Assembly: GCA_003212615.1 (NCBI GenBank)
Contig: QCPG01000006.1
Coordinates: 1 to 51,916 of the forward strand
Direction of reading: 5' to 3'
DNA: 51,916 bases
Origin: Prochlorococcus sp. AG-436-E22
GTDB taxonomy: Bacteria; Cyanobacteriota; Cyanobacteriia; PCC-6307; Cyanobiaceae
Made by a program: the position numbers and the translations under genes
Notes under the pieces: model-generated
The model's input: the letters and a program-made list of their open reading frames with translations, nothing else
Database searches by the model: none
Told to the model about the DNA's origin: nothing
In this document: positions 1 through 10,418 of the stretch, piece by piece
How the letters are laid out: each line of letters starts with the position of its first letter
How positions within the stretch are numbered: the first letter of the stretch is position 1

Positions 1-1
1 G

Positions 2-1171
2 TTTTTTAAAAAAATTGATTCGTTTAATGATGAATTAATTAATTTAAGAAGACATATCCATGCACATCCAGAATTAAGTGGACTGGAAAATCAAACAGCT
101 ATTTTGATAAGTGGTTATTTAAAAAATATTGGTTGGAATGTTACTGAGTCTATTGGTAGGACTGGAGTTATAGCTGATTTCGGCCCGTTGGATAAAGGCA
201 TTATAGGCTTAAGAGTGGATATGGATGCGTTACCAATATTTGAAGAGACTAAATTAAGTTTTGCTTCAAAAGTAGATGGTGTTATGCATGCGTGCGGCCA
301 TGATTTGCATATATCGATTGGGTTGGGTGTAGCAAAAATTGTTAAGGATTTAAACCTTAATTTTGGCACTAGGATAATTTTTCAGCCCGCTGAAGAAATT
401 GCTAGTGGAGCTAGATGGATGATTAAAGATGGTGCAACTAATGGTTTAACTCATATTTTAGGTCTTCATGTCTACCCCGATTTATTGGTAGGGACTATTG
501 GGATTAAAGAAGGAAGTTTAACTGCTGCCGCTGGAGAACTCAAGGTAGAGATTAAAGGGAAATCAGGCCATGGTGCTCGCCCTCATGAAGGGGTTGATGC
601 TATTTGGGTGGCCTCTAAAGTTATCTCGGGAGTTCAAGAATTAATTACACGGAAGTTAGACCCTTTGGATCCTGTAGTCATAACTTTTGGTAAAATTAAT
701 GGTGGCAATGCATTCAATGTACTTGCGGAAAAGGTCAATTTAATTGGTACTGTTAGATGCACTAATCTTAAATTATTTAAGAATATTGGTAATTGGCTTG
801 ATGATAATATCTCTTCATTAGTTAATAGTTTCGGAGCTGATGCAAAAGTAATATTTAGAGAAATTACACCTCCAGTTAATAATAATTATGAAATTAATAA
901 AGTTCTCAGAGATTCGGGAATTAAGGTTTTGGGTCAAGAAAATGTTATCGAATTACAAAAACCATCATTAGGTGCTGAGGATTTTGCGGAGTTCTTGCAT
1001 GAGATCCCTGGAGCTATGTTTAGATTAGGTGTTTCTGGTTCAAATGGATGCCCTCCATTACACAGTTCCAAATTTAATCCAGATGAAAGAGCTATTGCTG
1101 TTGGAATTAAAGTAATAACAGAATCCATAGTAAAATTAAACAATAAAATACTTAATAAAGTAGATAAATGA
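2..1171 (+). CDS. M20-family amidohydrolase (N-acyl amino acid / IAA-amino acid hydrolase type), 5' end cut by window
   Basis: A metal-dependent hydrolase that removes acyl groups from N-acyl amino acids or similar amides; the exact substrate cannot be read from sequence. The reading frame is open to the window edge and already carries the family motif RRHIHAHPELSG before the first in-frame TTG at 104, so the gene starts upstream of the window. Metal-site motifs follow in order: DMDALP, MHACGHDLH, FQPAEE, GLHV, the dimerisation-domain motif SGHGARPHEGVDA, then GAEDFAEF and PLHSSKFNPDE near the C-terminus. It overlaps the next gene by four bases (ATGA), which suggests translational coupling. 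Family assignment is firm; substrate is unknown. Confidence 0.9.
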   Translation, partial: FFKKIDSFNDELINLRRHIHAHPELSGLENQTAILISGYLKNIGWNVTESIGRTGVIADFGPLDKGIIGLRVDMDALPIFEETKLSFASKVDGVMHACGHDLHISIGLGVAKIVKDLNLNFGTRIIFQPAEEIASGARWMIKDGATNGLTHILGLHVYPDLLVGTIGIKEGSLTAAAGELKVEIKGKSGHGARPHEGVDAIWVASKVISGVQELITRKLDPLDPVVITFGKINGGNAFNVLAEKVNLIGTVRCTNLKLFKNIGNWLDDNISSLVNSFGADAKVIFREITPPVNNNYEINKVLRDSGIKVLGQENVIELQKPSLGAEDFAEFLHEIPGAMFRLGVSGSNGCPPLHSSKFNPDERAIAVGIKVITESIVKLNNKILNKVDK

Positions 1172-1383
1172 AAATTAAGAAAGGATTGATTTTATCTTTT
1201 GTGGCTCCTTTCATGATCCTTATATCTGCTATTGGTTTAATATTAAGGGATAATACAAAGAAGATTTTTTATTTGCCTATTGGCTTAATGGGGATCTCAA
1301 TTATTTTGGAGAAAGATGTAAGGAGAAAATTGGATAGGAAGAGTATTTTAAAGAAAATTAAGTCTTATCAAAAAGTGAAATAA
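1168..1383 (+). CDS. small membrane protein of unknown function
   Basis: A 71-residue protein with two hydrophobic segments (about residues 7-25 and 34-46) separated by a short charged loop, ending in a very basic tail rich in Lys and Arg. The start ATG overlaps the stop of the amidohydrolase gene (ATGA), so it is probably the last gene of that operon. I do not recognise the family. The topology suggests an inner or thylakoid membrane peptide with its basic tail in the cytoplasm, which is inference only. Confidence 0.65.
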   Translation: MKIKKGLILSFVAPFMILISAIGLILRDNTKKIFYLPIGLMGISIILEKDVRRKLDRKSILKKIKSYQKVK

Positions 1384-1451
1384 AAATACTTTATTTATTT
1401 TTAAGCAATATGTGATGACTATTTTTTAGAAAAGAGCTATTAATAAATAAA

Positions 1452-1533
1452 TACTAGGGGTGCTAAGAATTTTAACTTAGCTGAGATCATACCCTTTGAA
1501 CCTGAATCATGAATCCTGATACAGGGAAGTGGA
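1452..1533 (+). promoter_or_regulatory. TPP (thiamine pyrophosphate) riboswitch, THI element
   Basis: The stretch has the THI-box landmarks in order: AGGGGTGC at 1456, a small hairpin with arms GCTAAG and CTTAGC, the conserved CTGAGA at 1481, ACCC at 1491, the pyrophosphate-sensor arm opening with TTTGAACCTGA, and the closing CAGGGAAGTGG ending near 1532. It lies about 45 bases before the thiC start codon on the same strand, the usual place for this element. Binding of thiamine pyrophosphate would reduce thiC expression. I see no clear terminator hairpin between the element and thiC, so control of translation initiation is more likely than transcription termination. Confidence 0.93.
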
Positions 1534-1578
1534 AATTTGATCAAACTTTAGTAATAACACTTTTAAAAATTACTAGTT

Positions 1579-2949
1579 ATGAGAAGTTCTTGGATTAAGC
1601 CTCGCCTTGGAAAAGATAATGTAACTCAGATGAATTTTGCGAGGAACGGATATGTCACTGAAGAAATGGACTTTGTTGCTAAAAAAGAAAATCTGCCTGC
1701 TTCATTAATAATGGAAGAAGTGGCAAGAGGACGATTAATCATTCCAGCTAATATTAATCATTTGAATCTTGAGCCAATGTCAATAGGTATTGCTTCTAGA
1801 TGTAAAGTTAATGCAAATATTGGTGCTTCCCCTAATGCAAGTGATATCAATGAAGAAGTAGAGAAGCTTAAGCTAGCCGTTAAATATGGCGCTGATACGG
1901 TTATGGATCTTTCTACCGGAGGAGTAAATTTAGATGAAGTAAGGCAAGCCATTATTCATGAATCTCCCGTTCCAATAGGAACAGTTCCCGTTTATCAAGC
2001 TTTAGAAAGTGTCCATGGCTCAATAGATAGACTCACTGAAGACGATTTTCTTCATATAATTGAAAAACATTGCCAACAGGGCGTTGATTATCAAACTATT
2101 CATGCAGGATTACTAATAGAGCATTTGCCAAAAGTAAAAGGTAGAATTACTGGAATTGTAAGTAGAGGAGGGGGGATTTTAGCACAATGGATGTTACACC
2201 ATTTTAAGCAAAATCCTCTCTATTCAAGGTTTGATGATATTTGTGAGATTTTTAAGAAATATGATTGTACGTTTTCTCTAGGTGATTCACTTAGACCTGG
2301 ATGTTTGCATGATGCTTCTGATGATGCTCAGTTAGCAGAATTGAAGACCTTAGGAGAGCTTACTCGAAGAGCATGGGAACATAATGTTCAAGTGATGGTT
2401 GAGGGTCCTGGGCATGTACCTATGGATCAAATTGAGTTTAATGTGAGAAAGCAAATGGAGGAATGTTCAGAAGCCCCCTTTTATGTACTTGGACCATTGG
2501 TAACAGATATATCTCCTGGTTATGACCATATATCAAGTGCTATTGGAGCAGCAATGGCTGGTTGGTATGGGACTTCTATGTTATGTTATGTAACTCCAAA
2601 AGAACATCTAGGTCTACCTAATGCAGAAGATGTACGAGAAGGATTAATTGCTTATAAGATAGCTGCTCATGCTGCTGATATAGCTAGACATCGATCTGGA
2701 GCTCGAGATAGAGATGATGAACTTAGTCATGCAAGGTATAACTTTGATTGGAATAAACAATTTGAACTTTCATTAGATCCAGAAAGAGCAAAGCAATACC
2801 ATGATGAAACATTACCTGAAGAAATTTTCAAAAAGGCTGAATTTTGTTCAATGTGTGGACCTAAGCATTGTCCTATGAATTCAAAAATTTCTGATGAATC
2901 TCTTGATCAACTAAAAGATAAACTTAAAGAATGTAATTCTTCAGTTTAG
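1579..2949 (+). CDS. thiC: phosphomethylpyrimidine synthase ThiC
   Basis: Radical-SAM enzyme that rearranges 5-aminoimidazole ribotide into the hydroxymethylpyrimidine phosphate half of thiamine. At 456 residues it matches the shorter cyanobacterial and plant-type ThiC. The C-terminal iron-sulfur motif CSMCGPKHC (C423, C426, C431) has the CX2CX4C spacing specific to ThiC, and the core motifs [17 protein letters not shown] and MVEGPGHVP are present. It follows a TPP riboswitch and converges on tkt with only 20 bases between stop codons. The ATG at 1579 is the first start after the riboswitch. A very secure call. Confidence 0.98.
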   Translation: MRSSWIKPRLGKDNVTQMNFARNGYVTEEMDFVAKKENLPASLIMEEVARGRLIIPANINHLNLEPMSIGIASRCKVNANIGASPNASDINEEVEKLKLAVKYGADTVMDLSTGGVNLDEVRQAIIHESPVPIGTVPVYQALESVHGSIDRLTEDDFLHIIEKHCQQGVDYQTIHAGLLIEHLPKVKGRITGIVSRGGGILAQWMLHHFKQNPLYSRFDDICEIFKKYDCTFSLGDSLRPGCLHDASDDAQLAELKTLGELTRRAWEHNVQVMVEGPGHVPMDQIEFNVRKQMEECSEAPFYVLGPLVTDISPGYDHISSAIGAAMAGWYGTSMLCYVTPKEHLGLPNAEDVREGLIAYKIAAHAADIARHRSGARDRDDELSHARYNFDWNKQFELSLDPERAKQYHDETLPEEIFKKAEFCSMCGPKHCPMNSKISDESLDQLKDKLKECNSSV

Positions 2950-2969
2950 TTATAAATTTTATGAATACT

Positions 2970-4976
2970 TTATAGAATTTCCTTTGTCTTACTAACTACA
3001 TTTTCGACTGTAAATCCAAAATTTTTCATACATTCTCCACCTGGAGCTGATGCTCCAAACCTATCCATAGTAATACAAATCCCATCAAAACCTGTATATT
3101 TATGCCAACCAAATGAATGGGCAGCTTCTACTACAACTCTCTTAGTTACAGTACTCGGTAACACACTTTCTTTGTAAGATTCTTCCTGTTCTTCAAATAG
3201 TTCTACGCAAGGCATTGAGACAACTCTAATTTTTTTACCTAAGTTTGAAATTTCCTTACTTGCTTCAATGCAAAGATTTAGTTCGCTTCCAGTGCCAATA
3301 AATATTAAATCGGGCGTTCCTTCGCAATCAGAAACTACATACCCTCCAAAGGCAACTTTCTCGATAGAAGTATTTTCTTGATTTGGCATGCCTTGTCTAC
3401 TTAGACAAAGGGCAGAAGGTCTTTTTCTATTTTGAATAGCAAGCTTATAAGCTCCACTCGTCTCATTTCCATCTCCTGGTCTGAAAACCAGCATGTTGGG
3501 CATGGCACGAAGAGAAGGGATAGTTTCAATCGGTTGATGTGTTGGGCCGTCTTCGCCTACACCAATTGAATCATGGGTTAAGACGTATATCACTCCTAAT
3601 TCGCTGAGTGCTGAAAGCCTCATTGAACCTCTCATATAATCGGCGAAAACAAGGAATGTTCCACCATAAGGAATAAGACCACTATTGTGATATGCAATTC
3701 CATTAAGTATGGCTGCCATTGCATGCTCTCGAACACCGAAATGTAAATATCTTTTTTCAGGGCTATGAGGCTGGAATGATCCAGTTTCTCCCTTAATATC
3801 TGTGTAGTTAGAGTGAGTTAAATCTGCAGATCCACCAATTAATTCAGGCAGGTTAGGACCAAGAGCACCTAAACATATTTGTGAATGCTTTCTAGTGGCT
3901 AAACCTTTATCATCCGGTGTATAAGAGGGGAGATCTGAGTCCCAATCATCAGGTAATTGCCCTTTTAGCATTCTGCTTAACTCGGATCCTTCAGAGGGAT
4001 ATTTTTTCTGATATTCTTCAAATCTAGAATTCCATTCTTTTTCTAGGTTTTCGCCTTTGTTTATTGATTTTCTAAAATGGTCATATACTTCATTTGGTAT
4101 TTCAAATGGAGGATAGTCCCAACTTAGAAACTCTCTGGTTAATTTAGCTTCTTCTTCTCCAACAGCTGCTCCATGAATTCCAGCAGTGTCTGATTTATTA
4201 GGAGAACCGTAGCCTATGGTCGTAGAAATTTTAATAATTGAAGGTTTGTCTGTAATTAATTTTGCTTTTTCGATAGCGTCAGTTATTCCTTTAACATCAT
4301 GATTACCATCTTCAACATGTTGTACATGCCATCCATAAGCTTCGTATCTTTTTAAAACATCTTCAGTGAAAGAAACATCGGTTCTACCATCAATTGTAAT
4401 TTGATTATCATCATAGAGTGCAATTAATTTTCCAAGCTTAAGATGACCCGCCAATGAGCAAGCTTCTGAAGCTATACCTTCTTGATTACAGCCGTCACCC
4501 ATTATGACGTAAGTATAGTGATCAACGATCTTGCAATCAGGTTTATTAAATTTTGCTGCTAAGTGAGTTTCAGCTATTGCTAAACCAACTGCATTAGAAA
4601 TTCCGGCTCCGAGGGGACCAGCTGTAACTTCAACCCCTTCAGTTTCAAATGTTTCTGGATGTCCAGGAGTTTTGGATCCCCATTGTCTAAATTCTTTAAT
4701 ATCTTCTATAGAAACTGATTTGTATCCAGTCAAATGAAGCAAAGAATATAACAGCATACAGCCATGACCAGCTGATAATACAAAACGGTCCCTATTAAAC
4801 CATTTTGGATTATTTGGGTTGTGATTTAGTATGTTTTGCCATAATGCATAACCCATAGGAGCACAACCCATTGGCAATCCAGGATGTCCACTATTAGATT
4901 TATTTACTGCATCTACAGCAAGCATTCTTATACTATTTACACAAAGTGATTCTAATGAAACAGATGCAGCGACCAT
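2970..4976 (-). CDS. tktA: transketolase
   Basis: Thiamine-diphosphate enzyme of the Calvin cycle and pentose phosphate pathway that moves two-carbon ketol units between sugar phosphates. The 668-residue length is standard. Visible motifs are the N-terminal [13 protein letters not shown], the thiamine-diphosphate/Mg motif beginning GDGCNQEG, the pyrimidine-domain stretch GVREHAM, and [15 protein letters not shown]. It is the last gene of an acpP-fabF-tkt run on the minus strand, 43 bases after fabF. It depends on the cofactor whose synthesis the converging thiC gene serves, though the two are on opposite strands and probably not co-regulated. Confidence 0.98.
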   Translation of the reverse strand: MVAASVSLESLCVNSIRMLAVDAVNKSNSGHPGLPMGCAPMGYALWQNILNHNPNNPKWFNRDRFVLSAGHGCMLLYSLLHLTGYKSVSIEDIKEFRQWGSKTPGHPETFETEGVEVTAGPLGAGISNAVGLAIAETHLAAKFNKPDCKIVDHYTYVIMGDGCNQEGIASEACSLAGHLKLGKLIALYDDNQITIDGRTDVSFTEDVLKRYEAYGWHVQHVEDGNHDVKGITDAIEKAKLITDKPSIIKISTTIGYGSPNKSDTAGIHGAAVGEEEAKLTREFLSWDYPPFEIPNEVYDHFRKSINKGENLEKEWNSRFEEYQKKYPSEGSELSRMLKGQLPDDWDSDLPSYTPDDKGLATRKHSQICLGALGPNLPELIGGSADLTHSNYTDIKGETGSFQPHSPEKRYLHFGVREHAMAAILNGIAYHNSGLIPYGGTFLVFADYMRGSMRLSALSELGVIYVLTHDSIGVGEDGPTHQPIETIPSLRAMPNMLVFRPGDGNETSGAYKLAIQNRKRPSALCLSRQGMPNQENTSIEKVAFGGYVVSDCEGTPDLIFIGTGSELNLCIEASKEISNLGKKIRVVSMPCVELFEEQEESYKESVLPSTVTKRVVVEAAHSFGWHKYTGFDGICITMDRFGASAPGGECMKNFGFTVENVVSKTKEIL

Positions 4977-5019
4977 TGTTTTAAAATAAGTTAAGTTGGA
5001 AATACAGAATTGGTTGTCT

Positions 5020-6264
5020 TCAATTCATTTTGCTGAAAGCAAGGCAAACATTGTGACCACCAAAGCCGAAAGAATTAGAAAGAGCAACTCCTACTTGAGC
5101 TTCTCTTGCATTATTTGGTACATAATCAAGATCACATTCAGGATCTGGATTGACGTAGTTAATTGTAGGAGGGATAAAATTATGTGTCAAAGAAAGTATA
5201 CAAGCTACGGCTTCTATACCCCCTGAGCCTCCTAGGAGATGACCAGTCATCGACTTAGTAGAGCTTACAGGAATGAGGTAAGATCTGTCTCTAAATATAG
5301 ATTTAATTGCAGAAGTTTCATTTTTGTCATTAGCGGCTGTGCTAGTTCCATGAGCATTTATGTAATTAACTTTATCAAGGCTAAGAGAAGCGTCTTCAAT
5401 TGCTAGTTTGATAGCTTCAGCGCCTCCAACACCGCCTGGAGATGGAGCAGTAATGTGATGAGCATCACATGTTGTTCCATATCCAATTATTTCTGCATAA
5501 ATTCTTGCATTTCTTTTTTGTGCATTTTCTAAAGTTTCTAAAACAAGAATTCCAGATCCCTCTCCAATAACAAATCCATCTCTTTCTGCATCAAAAGGTC
5601 TGCTAGCAGTTTGAGGACTTTCATTTCTGAAAGAAAGAGCTTTTGCACTGGCAAAACCAGCTACTCCAAGAGGCGTAATACTTGCTTCTGCTCCTCCACA
5701 GATCATTGCATCTGCCTTTCCAAGTTGGAGTAATCTAAAAGAATCACCAATTGCATTTGAACCAGCAGCGCAGGCGGTTGAAACCGAGGAACTTGGTCCT
5801 TTTGCACCCAAAGCAATCGCAGCTAATCCGGTTGCCATGTTTGGAATCATCATTGGGACTGTAAATGGACTTACTCTTTTAGGTCCTTTATGACTGAGAA
5901 TTTGGGCTTGACTTTCCATAGTTAGTAACCCTCCAACACCAGAGCCAATAATCACCCCAATTCTTGATGAATTAGATTCAGTAATTTCAAGTCCAGAATC
6001 ATTAAAGGCTTGCTTTGCGGCAATAACTCCAAACTGGGAAAAACGATCCCACCTTTTGGATTCTTTAGCTTCAATAAAATTTTCAGATTGAAGATTTTTA
6101 ACTTCTGCTGCAAATTTGCAAGGATGATGTTCAGGATCAAAGAGAGTAATACCTGAGACCCCATTTATCCCATTTTGAAGACTGAGTAAATATTCATCAA
6201 TGTTGTTACCAATAGGAGTCACTGCTCCGATACCAGTAATAACTACTCGATGGAAATTTGACAT
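5020..6264 (-). CDS. fabF: beta-ketoacyl-ACP synthase II
   Basis: Condensing enzyme of type II fatty acid synthesis; it extends acyl-ACP with malonyl-ACP. The protein is 414 residues, normal for FabF. The catalytic triad is visible: the nucleophile in [12 protein letters not shown], the first His in [14 protein letters not shown] and the second in [15 protein letters not shown]. The N-terminus [13 protein letters not shown] is typical. It starts six bases after the stop of acpP on the same strand, so the two are clearly one operon that makes both the enzyme and its acyl carrier. Confidence 0.98.
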   Translation of the reverse strand: MSNFHRVVITGIGAVTPIGNNIDEYLLSLQNGINGVSGITLFDPEHHPCKFAAEVKNLQSENFIEAKESKRWDRFSQFGVIAAKQAFNDSGLEITESNSSRIGVIIGSGVGGLLTMESQAQILSHKGPKRVSPFTVPMMIPNMATGLAAIALGAKGPSSSVSTACAAGSNAIGDSFRLLQLGKADAMICGGAEASITPLGVAGFASAKALSFRNESPQTASRPFDAERDGFVIGEGSGILVLETLENAQKRNARIYAEIIGYGTTCDAHHITAPSPGGVGGAEAIKLAIEDASLSLDKVNYINAHGTSTAANDKNETSAIKSIFRDRSYLIPVSSTKSMTGHLLGGSGGIEAVACILSLTHNFIPPTINYVNPDPECDLDYVPNNAREAQVGVALSNSFGFGGHNVCLAFSKMN

Positions 6265-6270
6265 CCTTGA

Positions 6271-6510
6271 TTAACCTTTTTTGTCTTCGATGAATTTAAC
6301 TGCATCGCCAACTGTTGCTATCCCTTCAGCTGCTTCATCAGGAATTTCAATATCAAATTCTTCCTCTAGAGCCATAACTAATTCAACGGTATCTAAAGAA
6401 TCTGCACCCAAATCATTTTGGAAATTTGAATCTGATTTTACTTCTCCAGCTTCAACGCTTAATTGCTCTGAAACAATAGAACAGACTTTGTCGAGGATTT
6501 CTTGTGACAT
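6271..6510 (-). CDS. acpP: acyl carrier protein
   Basis: Small acidic carrier of the growing acyl chain. The 79-residue protein has the phosphopantetheine attachment motif [18 protein letters not shown], with Ser38 as the modified residue, in the expected four-helix context. It is first in the acpP-fabF-tkt run and diverges from psaC across a 134-base spacer. As in other bacteria it is likely highly expressed. Confidence 0.98.
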   Translation of the reverse strand: MSQEILDKVCSIVSEQLSVEAGEVKSDSNFQNDLGADSLDTVELVMALEEEFDIEIPDEAAEGIATVGDAVKFIEDKKG

Positions 6511-6890
<380 letters not shown>

Positions 6891-6936
6891 CTTTATAGTG
6901 CAGTTTTAAGAGAGTCCATGTTTTAAAAAATACTTA

Positions 6937-6963
6937 TTTTTTTTCAATATAATTGAAAAAAAA
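6937..6963. repeat. perfect 12-base inverted repeat just upstream of glmS
   Basis: Eight T followed by CAAT (6937-6948), a three-base centre ATA, then ATTG followed by eight A (6952-6963) form a perfect palindrome. It ends seven bases before the glmS start codon and contains a TATAAT sequence at 6948-6953 that could be the glmS -10 box. It could be an operator overlapping the promoter, a weak AU-rich terminator for psaC, or chance in AT-rich DNA. Confidence 0.5.
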
Positions 6964-6970
6964 TTAATGT

Positions 6971-8866
6971 ATGTGTGGAATAGTTGCTGTAACTGGTTAT
7001 AAAAAAGCTTTACCATTATTGATGAATGGTTTAGAAAAGCTTGAATATAGAGGTTATGATTCAGCAGGTATTGCAATAATTAATCCTGAAACAAACTCTA
7101 TTACTTGTAACAAAGCAAAGGGAAAACTCAAGAATTTAATTAGTAACCTTAATAATAAGACTATTCCTGGAACCGTGGGGATAGGTCATACCCGATGGGC
7201 AACTCACGGTAAACCTGAATTTAAAAACGCCCATCCTCATATCGATAGTTCAGGAAACATAGCAGTTGTTCAAAATGGCATTATTGAAAATTACCAAGAA
7301 TTAAAAAATAAATTAGAGAAAGATGGTATTATTTTTAATTCTGATACAGATACCGAGGTAATTCCCCATCTAATTCAAAGAGAATTAAACACATTAAGCA
7401 AACTTAATCTTGAGAATAATGGTTCAACATTATTAGTAGCTGTGAGAAATGTAATATCTGATTTAGAAGGAACTTATGCTTTGGCAGTTTTATGGGCTGG
7501 TGCACCAACCTCTCTTGTTGTTGCCAGAAGACAAGCACCTTTGATTATTGGAGTGGGTGAAGGAGAATTTATTTGTGCTAGTGATACCCCAGCTATTGCA
7601 AATTTTACAAATATTATTCTGCCAATGGAGGATGAGGAAATAGCTTTGTTAACTCCTCTCGGAATAGAAATATATGACTCAAACAACGAGAGACAATATC
7701 GAAATCCAGTTTCTTTAAAGGTTTCAGAGCAAAGAATGGATAAGATGAATTTCAAACATTACATGTTAAAAGAGATATATGATCAACCAAGTACTGCAAA
7801 AAACTGGTTGGATAATTATTTAGTTAAAAACTTAGAAAATGGCCAATTTAAAATCAATTATCCTTTTGATACAAAGTTTCTTGAATCAATTGATAGAATT
7901 GAAATTATTGCTTGTGGTACGAGTAAACATGCTGCAATGGTGGGTAGCTTTTTATTAGAACAATTTTCAGGTATTCCAACCAATGTCTTTTACGCAAGCG
8001 AATTTCGATATTCACCACCTCCACTGCTGCCAAATACTTTAACTATTGGAGTTACTCAATCTGGAGAAACTGCTGACACAATTGCAGCAATAGATATGGA
8101 GATTAAAAGAAGGTCTGCAATTGAAGATAAAAAATTTAAACCAAATCTTCTTGCAATTACAAATAGAAAAGAGAGCTCTATAGGAAGGCAGATTCCAAAT
8201 ATAATTGATATCTGCGCAGGAATAGAGGTGGGAGTCGCAGCAACGAAAACTTTTTTTGCTCAATTACTTTCGTTTTATGGATTAGCTATAAAATTTGCGC
8301 AAATTAAAGGTAGTCAAAGTCCAGATGAAATAGGTAAATTAATCACAGAGCTTATAAAATTGCCTCCATTAATAGAAGATCTCTTAGAGAAACATAATAA
8401 ATCTTCAGAAAAGCTAGCACATGACTTTTTTAATATTAAAGATGTTATTTTTTTGGGAAGAGGTATAAATTATCCTATTGCTCTTGAAGGAGCGTTAAAA
8501 CTGAAAGAAATTAGTTATATTCATGCCGCTGGATATCCAGCTGGAGAAATGAAACATGGCCCAATAGCTTTGTTAGATAAAAAAGTACCTGTAATTTCTA
8601 TTGCCTCCCCTGGTGAAGTTTTTGATAAAGTTATCAGCAATGCTCAAGAAGCAAAGGCGAGAGATTCCTATTTGATTGGGATTGCTCCTGAATGTAATGG
8701 TACTGAAATCTTTGATTATTTAATGAAAATTCCTTCTTCCAATGAATGGATTTCACCTCTACTCAACATAGTGCCTTTACAATTATTGAGTTACCATATC
8801 GCGGCTCATAGAGGACTTGATGTTGATCAACCAAGAAATTTAGCTAAAAGTGTAACTGTAGAATAA
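6971..8866 (+). CDS. glmS: glutamine-fructose-6-phosphate aminotransferase (isomerizing)
   Basis: Makes glucosamine-6-phosphate from fructose-6-phosphate and glutamine, the entry step to peptidoglycan and lipopolysaccharide amino sugars. The start at 6971 is fixed by the N-terminal MCGIVAVTGY: Cys2 must become the N-terminal nucleophile of the glutaminase domain after Met removal, so the in-frame-shifted ATG at 6967 is not used. The glutaminase domain covers about residues 1-220 (motifs EYRGYDSAGIA, GHTRWATHG). Two SIS sugar-binding domains follow (IACGTSKHAA, TQSGETADTIAA), and the C-terminus LAKSVTVE is diagnostic. Length 631 is normal. Confidence 0.98.
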   Translation: MCGIVAVTGYKKALPLLMNGLEKLEYRGYDSAGIAIINPETNSITCNKAKGKLKNLISNLNNKTIPGTVGIGHTRWATHGKPEFKNAHPHIDSSGNIAVVQNGIIENYQELKNKLEKDGIIFNSDTDTEVIPHLIQRELNTLSKLNLENNGSTLLVAVRNVISDLEGTYALAVLWAGAPTSLVVARRQAPLIIGVGEGEFICASDTPAIANFTNIILPMEDEEIALLTPLGIEIYDSNNERQYRNPVSLKVSEQRMDKMNFKHYMLKEIYDQPSTAKNWLDNYLVKNLENGQFKINYPFDTKFLESIDRIEIIACGTSKHAAMVGSFLLEQFSGIPTNVFYASEFRYSPPPLLPNTLTIGVTQSGETADTIAAIDMEIKRRSAIEDKKFKPNLLAITNRKESSIGRQIPNIIDICAGIEVGVAATKTFFAQLLSFYGLAIKFAQIKGSQSPDEIGKLITELIKLPPLIEDLLEKHNKSSEKLAHDFFNIKDVIFLGRGINYPIALEGALKLKEISYIHAAGYPAGEMKHGPIALLDKKVPVISIASPGEVFDKVISNAQEAKARDSYLIGIAPECNGTEIFDYLMKIPSSNEWISPLLNIVPLQLLSYHIAAHRGLDVDQPRNLAKSVTVE

Positions 8867-8892
8867 CAAGTTTCATATAATTTTTTTTCAAT

Positions 8893-9432
8893 TTAGAGCT
8901 CTAATAGTCCCTTTGGAGGATTTATGATAAGGAAATTATTTTTTATATCTACTAATGGTACTATTTCTTTAACAAATGGTATTAGAACTTTTTTTTGATT
9001 TTTAAATAGTTTAATAACAAGTAAATTATTTTTCTCATTTTCTAAATTAATAACTTTCCCAATTATTTTTAATTCATTATTTTCGAAGGTTTTGACTTGC
9101 AAATTTATAAGTTCCAACAAGTGGAATTCTTCTTTTTTTAATTCAGGAAGTTTATTAGTTTTTACGAGAATTTTATATTTTTTAAGTTGCTCTGCACGAT
9201 TTCTAGTATTTATTCCTTCGAATTTAACTATAAAGATTTCTTTCCCAGGCTGCCTGAAACCAGAGGTAAGTTCTATTTTTGTAGGAGGTTTTTTTTCTTT
9301 TTGCACCCATCTCATTCCCGGTTTTAAAAATCTCTCTTCAAAATCACTTAGAGATTTAACCTTTACTTGTCCATTGATTCCATGACATGATGTTATCAAT
9401 CCAACAACCAACCATTCATTTTCATCTAACAT
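8893..9432 (-). CDS. rimM: ribosome maturation factor RimM
   Basis: Assembly factor for the 30S ribosomal subunit that binds ribosomal protein S19. The 179-residue protein starts with the family pattern [21 protein letters not shown], followed by the RimM barrel and a PRC-type barrel in the C-terminal half ([10 protein letters not shown] ... LLVIKL ... [14 protein letters not shown]). It is divergently transcribed from ndhS with only 24 bases between the start codons. Confidence 0.93.
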   Translation of the reverse strand: MLDENEWLVVGLITSCHGINGQVKVKSLSDFEERFLKPGMRWVQKEKKPPTKIELTSGFRQPGKEIFIVKFEGINTRNRAEQLKKYKILVKTNKLPELKKEEFHLLELINLQVKTFENNELKIIGKVINLENEKNNLLVIKLFKNQKKVLIPFVKEIVPLVDIKNNFLIINPPKGLLEL

Positions 9433-9456
9433 ATATTCTAATAAATAGAGTGTTCT

Positions 9457-9642
9457 ATGGAATTATCGATGAAACCCATACTCCCTGGTTCTTTTGTTGT
9501 TGTAAAAGATAATACCTCTATTTATAGAGGATATAAAGGGTTTGTACAGAGAGTTACAAACAAAAGAGCAGCTGTTCTTTTTGAAGGAGGTAATTGGGAT
9601 AAACTTATAACTTTTCAGCTCACTAATTTAGAAATAGTATAA
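9457..9642 (+). CDS. ndhS: NAD(P)H-quinone oxidoreductase subunit S (NdhS), ferredoxin-docking subunit
   Basis: Small SH3-like subunit of the cyanobacterial NDH-1 complex that helps bind ferredoxin in cyclic electron flow. The 61-residue protein carries the family signature LPGSFVVV ... [25 protein letters not shown], with [10 protein letters not shown] at the end. Family members usually begin only a few residues before the LPGS motif, so the second ATG at 9469 (MKPILPGS) may be the true start. It lies between divergent rimM and converging rnc, three bases from the rnc stop. Confidence 0.88.
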   Translation: MELSMKPILPGSFVVVKDNTSIYRGYKGFVQRVTNKRAAVLFEGGNWDKLITFQLTNLEIV

Positions 9643-9645
9643 AAA

Positions 9646-10395
9646 TTAGATTTTCCCTATAGTTCTAAGTTTTTCTATCAAAACTCTTGCTGCATTTGTT
9701 TCTGCTTGTTTATGGGATTTGCCAAATGCAGTGGATTTTTTTAATCCTTCGATCAATATATCGCAAGAAAATCTTTTCGGGTCCCCATTCTTTTTAGAGA
9801 TTTCAATTATTTTATAGATTGGTAAATCAAAACCTTTACTTTGACACCACTCTTGTAATACTGTCTTAGATTTAAATTTATACGGAGCTTTTAAAAACGT
9901 TTCTGAATCTTCCTCCCAAATATCATCTAGCCATAGATTTACTTCCTGTATTGAATTAAAGCACTTATAAAGGGCACCTATTAAAGCTTCTGTAGCTTCA
10001 CCAACAATAGTATTTTTTGAATTTTCATCACCAAGAGCTTTAGGCCCCGTAATTATTAATTTTTCTATCCCAATTTCTTTTCCTAATTTAATCAACCATT
10101 CATCACTTACAATGTGCGCTCTTAGCTCTGATCTTTCTCCTACACTCAATTGAGGATATTTTTTTTCAATAAATATTGAAGCAGCTAATCTGAGTACTGC
10201 ATCCCCAAAGAATTCTAATTTTTCGTAATTTATTATTTTGTCATCTGAGGAATGTATTAATGCTTGATTAAAATCTTCAATCACTGAAATATTGTGTGTT
10301 CTAATTTTTTCAGAAAATCTTTTTGATCTAATTTTTAATGTCTGTAAAAAAGTAATTATTTGATTAATTCTTTTTGTGTTAATTGTATTTGTCAT
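9646..10395 (-). CDS. rnc: ribonuclease III
   Basis: Double-strand-specific endoribonuclease that processes rRNA precursors and structured mRNAs. The 249-residue protein has the signature YEKLEFFGDAVLRLAAS with the catalytic acidic residues, a second acidic motif GEATEALIGALY, and a C-terminal double-stranded-RNA-binding domain (LQEWCQSKG ... ILIEGLKKSTAFGKSHKQAETNAARVL). It starts about 25 bases downstream of the RNase P RNA gene on the same strand, so it may be on the same transcript. Confidence 0.96.
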   Translation of the reverse strand: MTNTINTKRINQIITFLQTLKIRSKRFSEKIRTHNISVIEDFNQALIHSSDDKIINYEKLEFFGDAVLRLAASIFIEKKYPQLSVGERSELRAHIVSDEWLIKLGKEIGIEKLIITGPKALGDENSKNTIVGEATEALIGALYKCFNSIQEVNLWLDDIWEEDSETFLKAPYKFKSKTVLQEWCQSKGFDLPIYKIIEISKKNGDPKRFSCDILIEGLKKSTAFGKSHKQAETNAARVLIEKLRTIGKI

Positions 10396-10418
10396 ATGAT
10401 TTAAATAATCACAACAAT

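Noticed and set aside
6967-6969. ATG four bases upstream as glmS start
   Set aside because: It is out of frame with MCGIV, and Cys2 must be the catalytic N-terminus.
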